A program made the position numbers and the translations under genes. This document shows positions 39,242 through 41,381 of a stretch of DNA of 41,381 bases, in pieces. The notes under the pieces were generated by a model. It was not told the origin of the DNA and searched no databases. It was given only the letters and a program-made list of their open reading frames with translations. Source of the stretch: Nocardia yamanashiensis NBRC 100130 (GTDB taxonomy: Bacteria; Actinomycetota; Actinomycetes; Mycobacteriales; Mycobacteriaceae); assembly GCF_001613325.1 (NCBI RefSeq), contig NZ_BDCD01000053.1:1-41381 (forward strand), in the 5' to 3' direction. Positions within the stretch are counted from its first letter, which is position 1; every line of letters begins with the position of its first letter.

Positions 39242-39257
39242 TGTGATGAAGATCACA
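39242..39257. promoter_or_regulatory. CRP/GlxR binding site upstream of rpfA
   Basis: TGTGA-TGAAGA-TCACA is a perfect match to the CRP-family consensus TGTGA-N6-TCACA, 346 bp before the rpfA start codon. In M. tuberculosis rpfA is a known target of the CRP homologue Rv3676, and GlxR controls rpf genes in corynebacteria. Confidence 0.85.
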
Positions 39258-39330
39258 GGTGTAGCGGGGTAACGAACCGGGCAACCGGACGTGTCGCTCA
39301 CCGCGGCGGAATGATCTCGGTGAGGCGCCG

Positions 39331-39564
39331 TCAGCGCGCGCGGCGGCCCGACCACAGGGCGAACACCAGGGCCAGCAGGAACCCGGACGAGGTGCCCGCC
39401 ATCGCCACCAGGTACAGCCACGCGCCCGGCTCGTAATCGGTCAGCAATCCGATGCCGAAGGCCGCGATCACCGCCAGCAATCCCACGGACAGCAGCGTCA
39501 GGGCGAGATAGAGCAGCCAGTTCGCGGACCTGCGCGAAGTCTGCTCGGAAGAGGAATCTGGCAC
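39331..39564 (-). CDS. Small membrane protein, Rv0870c-like position
   Basis: 77-aa protein with two helices: WLLYLALTLLSVGLLAVIAA (about residues 16-36) and YLVAMAGTSSGFLLALVFAL (about 51-70), a polar Ser-rich N-terminus and a basic tail SGRRAR, so both ends are probably cytoplasmic. It occupies the place of Rv0870c between rpfA and cspB in M. tuberculosis, though it is shorter than I recall for that protein. GTG 39564 lies 6 nt after TACGGT, a leaderless arrangement. It diverges from cspB. Function unknown. Confidence 0.75.
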   Translation of the reverse strand: MPDSSSEQTSRRSANWLLYLALTLLSVGLLAVIAAFGIGLLTDYEPGAWLYLVAMAGTSSGFLLALVFALWSGRRAR

Positions 39565-39570
39565 ATTCAG

Positions 39571-39576
39571 ACCGTA
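39571..39576 (-). promoter_or_regulatory. -10 hexamer TACGGT of the small membrane protein gene (leaderless)
   Basis: TACGGT on the minus strand, 6-nt gap, GTG at 39564. Confidence 0.45.
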
Positions 39577-39608
39577 AAACTCATGTGCTCGCGCTATTCA
39601 CACCGGGG

Positions 39609-39614
39609 TAGACT
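39609..39614 (+). promoter_or_regulatory. -10 candidate TAGACT of cspB with a long 5' UTR
   Basis: TAGACT about 138 bp before the cspB start. If used, the mRNA has a 5' UTR of about 130 nt, which is common for cold-shock genes. No clear -35. Confidence 0.4.
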
Positions 39615-39751
39615 CGAAGGCAATCGCGTCCTGCATAGCTGTGTGGGGCGCGCTTCTTTTCGCAAACGGAAAGGTTGCGGGCGTAACTCGTCCGGCGACC
39701 ACGACTGTGCCCGGAACTTCCCGGGCATCGAATGACGAACGGGTGAGCGCA

Positions 39752-40180
39752 GTGCCGACCGGCAAGGTGAAGTGGTACGACGTCGAAAAGGGCTTCGGCT
39801 TCCTTTCCCAGGATGAGGGTGAGGACGTCTACGTTCGATCGTCGGCGCTGCCTGACGGTGTGGAGGCGCTCAAGCCGGGGCAGCGGGTGGAATTCGGGAT
39901 GGCCGCGGGTCGCCGTGGGCCGCAGGCGCTTTCGCTGAAGCTGCTCGAGACCCCGCCGTCGCTGCGCAACGAGCGCGGCGGCGAGCGGCGCGGCAAGACC
40001 TCCGACGCGCCGGTGGTGCGCAAGTCCACCGACGAACTGCACGGGCTGATCGAGGACATGATCACCATCCTCGAAACCAAGGTGCAGCCGGATCTGCGGC
40101 GCGGAAAGTACCCGGACCGCAAGACTTCCCAGCGCATCGCCGAAGTGGTGCGCGGCGTCGCGCGGGAGCTCGACCACTAG
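39752..40180 (+). CDS. cspB: Cold-shock domain protein with C-terminal extension (CspB)
   Basis: 142-aa nucleic-acid chaperone. The cold-shock domain (1-65) begins PTGKVKWYDVEKGFGFLSQD with RNP-1 (KGFGFL) and RNP-2-like DVYVRSSAL. A 75-residue extension follows: a charged Arg-rich linker, then STDELHGLIEDMITILETKV and a KTSQRIAEVVRGVARELDH helix, unlike the 67-residue classical Csp. The same layout and near-identical ends occur in M. tuberculosis CspB (Rv0871). GTG 39752 is chosen to match that start; GTG 39743 in frame is an alternative. It ends at a bidirectional terminator shared with the DUF2771 gene. The extension probably mediates self-association, which is inference. Confidence 0.93.
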   Translation: MPTGKVKWYDVEKGFGFLSQDEGEDVYVRSSALPDGVEALKPGQRVEFGMAAGRRGPQALSLKLLETPPSLRNERGGERRGKTSDAPVVRKSTDELHGLIEDMITILETKVQPDLRRGKYPDRKTSQRIAEVVRGVARELDH

Positions 40181-40206
40181 GCCGAGCCCTGAGCAAGAAA
40201 ACGAAA

Positions 40207-40236
40207 AGCCCGGAAGCGGTTGCTTCCGGGCTCTTT
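40207..40236. terminator. Bidirectional Rho-independent terminator between cspB and DUF2771
   Basis: AGCCCGGAAGC / GCTTCCGGGCT, 11-bp perfect stem with loop GGTT, followed by CTTTTCG on the plus strand and TTTTCGTTTTC on the minus strand. It serves both convergent genes. Confidence 0.95.
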
Positions 40237-40255
40237 TCGTCTGTTGCGAGATCGG

Positions 40256-40831
40256 CTAGACCTCGGTGTGGATCGACCACGCCTGATGCGGCAGATAGCC
40301 CTCCTGGCCGGTGGTGGTGTCACGCACCAGAATCGGCAGCTGCACCTCGACCACGACCAGCTTCAATTCCTTCAGCGACGGAATGGTCACCGCCACCGTG
40401 CCTTTGTCGTAATCCTGGAAGCTGACCGTGTTCTGCGCGGTCGCCCCGGAGGGCGTGCGGTAGATCGCGGTGATCAACCACGGCTTGCCCGCGATGTCCT
40501 TGGGCAGCGACAACTGCAGCGGATCCCCGCCCGGCACCCGCAGGTCCACCGGCTTACCGGTGTGGCAATCCGGCTGTCCCGCCGCGCATTCGAGGGGCAC
40601 CGGGAAACCCGACATGTCCTCGGCGGGCAGGATCTTGCAGTCCTGCATCTGAACATTGCAGTACTGGTACGGCTGCACCGTCACCGACTTGCCGTGCGAG
40701 TACGCGGTGAGCTCCGGTTCCGGCTTCTCCGCATTGCGGGCGATCATCGCGATCACGCCGAAGTACGCCACGGCCACCACGAGCAGCGCCACGAGTGCGG
40801 CAACGAGCGTGCGGGCTTTGACTTGGCTCAC
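40256..40831 (-). CDS. DUF2771 family exported or membrane-anchored protein, Rv0875c-like
   Basis: 191-aa protein with one N-terminal hydrophobic helix (VAALVALLVVAVAYFGVIAMIA, about residues 9-30) that may be an uncleaved anchor, then an extracytoplasmic beta-rich domain: VQPYQYCNVQMQDCKIL and CAAGQPDCHTG give four Cys likely in disulfides, then LSLPKDIAGKPWLITAIYRT and LVVVEVQLPILVRD. This is the pattern of the DUF2771 family specific to mycolic-acid bacteria, represented by M. tuberculosis Rv0875c. GTG 40831 has AAGGA about 8 bases upstream. It follows the MFS gene by 20 bp on the same strand, as in M. tuberculosis, so they form an operon. Function unknown. Confidence 0.85.
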   Translation of the reverse strand: MSQVKARTLVAALVALLVVAVAYFGVIAMIARNAEKPEPELTAYSHGKSVTVQPYQYCNVQMQDCKILPAEDMSGFPVPLECAAGQPDCHTGKPVDLRVPGGDPLQLSLPKDIAGKPWLITAIYRTPSGATAQNTVSFQDYDKGTVAVTIPSLKELKLVVVEVQLPILVRDTTTGQEGYLPHQAWSIHTEV

Positions 40832-40851
40832 CGTTGATTCCTTGTCCCTGA

Positions 40852-41381
40852 CTAGGCCGCTTCCCCCGCGCCGTGTGCGCCGGGGACTTCCTGTTTCGCG
40901 TGCTGAGGTCGATTACCGCCCAAACCGGGCAGCAGCGAATGACCACGGTAGCTGACCACCGTCTGGATCAATCCGAGCGCCATCACTCCGGCCACGGCGG
41001 CGAAGCCCTTCCACCATTCGGTGGGCAGCAGCACGCCCATCGCGCCGCCGATCACCCAGGACAGCTGCAGCACGGTCTCGGAGCGGCCGAAACCGGAGGC
41101 GATGGACTCCGGCGGCAGATCGTCCTGGATGGACGCGTCCAGCGACACCTTGGCCAGCGCGCTGGCGCCGGCCGCGATCAGGGTGGCGACCGCCGCGCCG
41201 ATCAGATTGTCCAGCAGGGCGGCGACCACCGCGATGCCCACGCAGGCGATGGTGCAGAGCAGCACGATCAATTGCGGGCGGCCCAGTTTCATGCGCGCGC
41301 CGGTGGCATTGCCGGTGAAATTGCCGATGGCCGCGGCCGCGCCGACCACGCCCAGCATGGCGGCCTGCTGCACCGGGCGAT
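40852..41381 (-). CDS. MFS transporter, C-terminal part, truncated by the window edge (Rv0876c-like)
   Basis: The frame is open to the last base, so only the C-terminal 175 residues or so are present. About four to five hydrophobic helices can be seen (LGVVGAAAAIGNFTGN, LIVLLCTIACVGIAVVAALL, IGAAVATLIAAGASALAK, LSWVIGGAMGVLLP and GFAAVAGVMALGLIQTVV), followed by a polar 30-residue tail. The segment LDASIQDDLPPESIASGFGRSE is a cytoplasmic or periplasmic loop typical of the Rv0876c group. The neighbouring DUF2771 gene matches M. tuberculosis order. Substrate unknown; the start is outside the window. Confidence 0.82.
   Translation of the reverse strand, partial: RPVQQAAMLGVVGAAAAIGNFTGNATGARMKLGRPQLIVLLCTIACVGIAVVAALLDNLIGAAVATLIAAGASALAKVSLDASIQDDLPPESIASGFGRSETVLQLSWVIGGAMGVLLPTEWWKGFAAVAGVMALGLIQTVVSYRGHSLLPGLGGNRPQHAKQEVPGAHGAGEAA

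Overview
The window is GC-rich actinobacterial DNA, most likely from a Nocardia-like member of the Mycobacteriales. The basis is a set of mycobacterial-type genes recognised by hand: a DesA1-type acyl-ACP desaturase, PlsB2/PlsC-type acyltransferases, MbtI- and MbtA-type siderophore genes with IdeR-like iron boxes, RpfA, a CspB with C-terminal extension, bacterial XPB, and DUF2771. No database search was possible.

Layout. 1-3633 (minus strand): start of an LCP-family wall protein, dusB and desA1, the same order as M. tuberculosis Rv0822c-Rv0824c, then a DUF937 protein. 3768-6004: a tRNA region, with tRNA-Lys on the minus strand and Glu-Asp-Phe on the plus strand. Between them lie about 1.1 kb without a convincing gene and a TetR regulator of the gamma-butyrolactone-receptor type preceded by four palindromes. 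6299-7304: a 57-aa conserved small protein and a polyprenol-phosphate mannosyltransferase. 7370-11286: a plsB-plsC operon with an ATGA overlap.

11499-19718 is an iron-regulated aryl-oxazoline siderophore starter island: salicylate synthase, salicylate-AMP ligase and an ArCP-Cy-A-PCP synthetase. The later siderophore enzymes (PKS, lysine modules, hydroxylase) are absent. The island is flanked by two paralogous short-chain dehydrogenases and a DUF5993-DsbB pair. 21597-25578: PH-domain protein, class I DAHP synthase behind an aromatic-residue leader peptide, methyltransferase plus GNAT pair, and an ECF41/SigJ sigma factor.

25792-41381 follows the order M. tuberculosis Rv0858c-Rv0876c with additions: dapC, two LysE exporters, an M1 peptidase, XPB, the Helicase_C_3 protein, a small protein, rpfA, a small membrane protein, cspB, DUF2771 and an MFS protein cut by the window end. 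An endoglycoceramidase-like GH5 gene, a 34-aa ORF and a lipoprotein gene sit between XPB and its helicase-associated neighbour.

Regulation visible in sequence: iron boxes at the siderophore genes, a perfect CRP/GlxR palindrome and a structured (ydaO-like) leader at rpfA, an attenuator-type leader at aroG, a near-perfect palindrome at desA1, and several start codons 6-7 nt after TANNNT hexamers (leaderless mRNAs). No transposase, integrase, phage gene or CRISPR array was seen.
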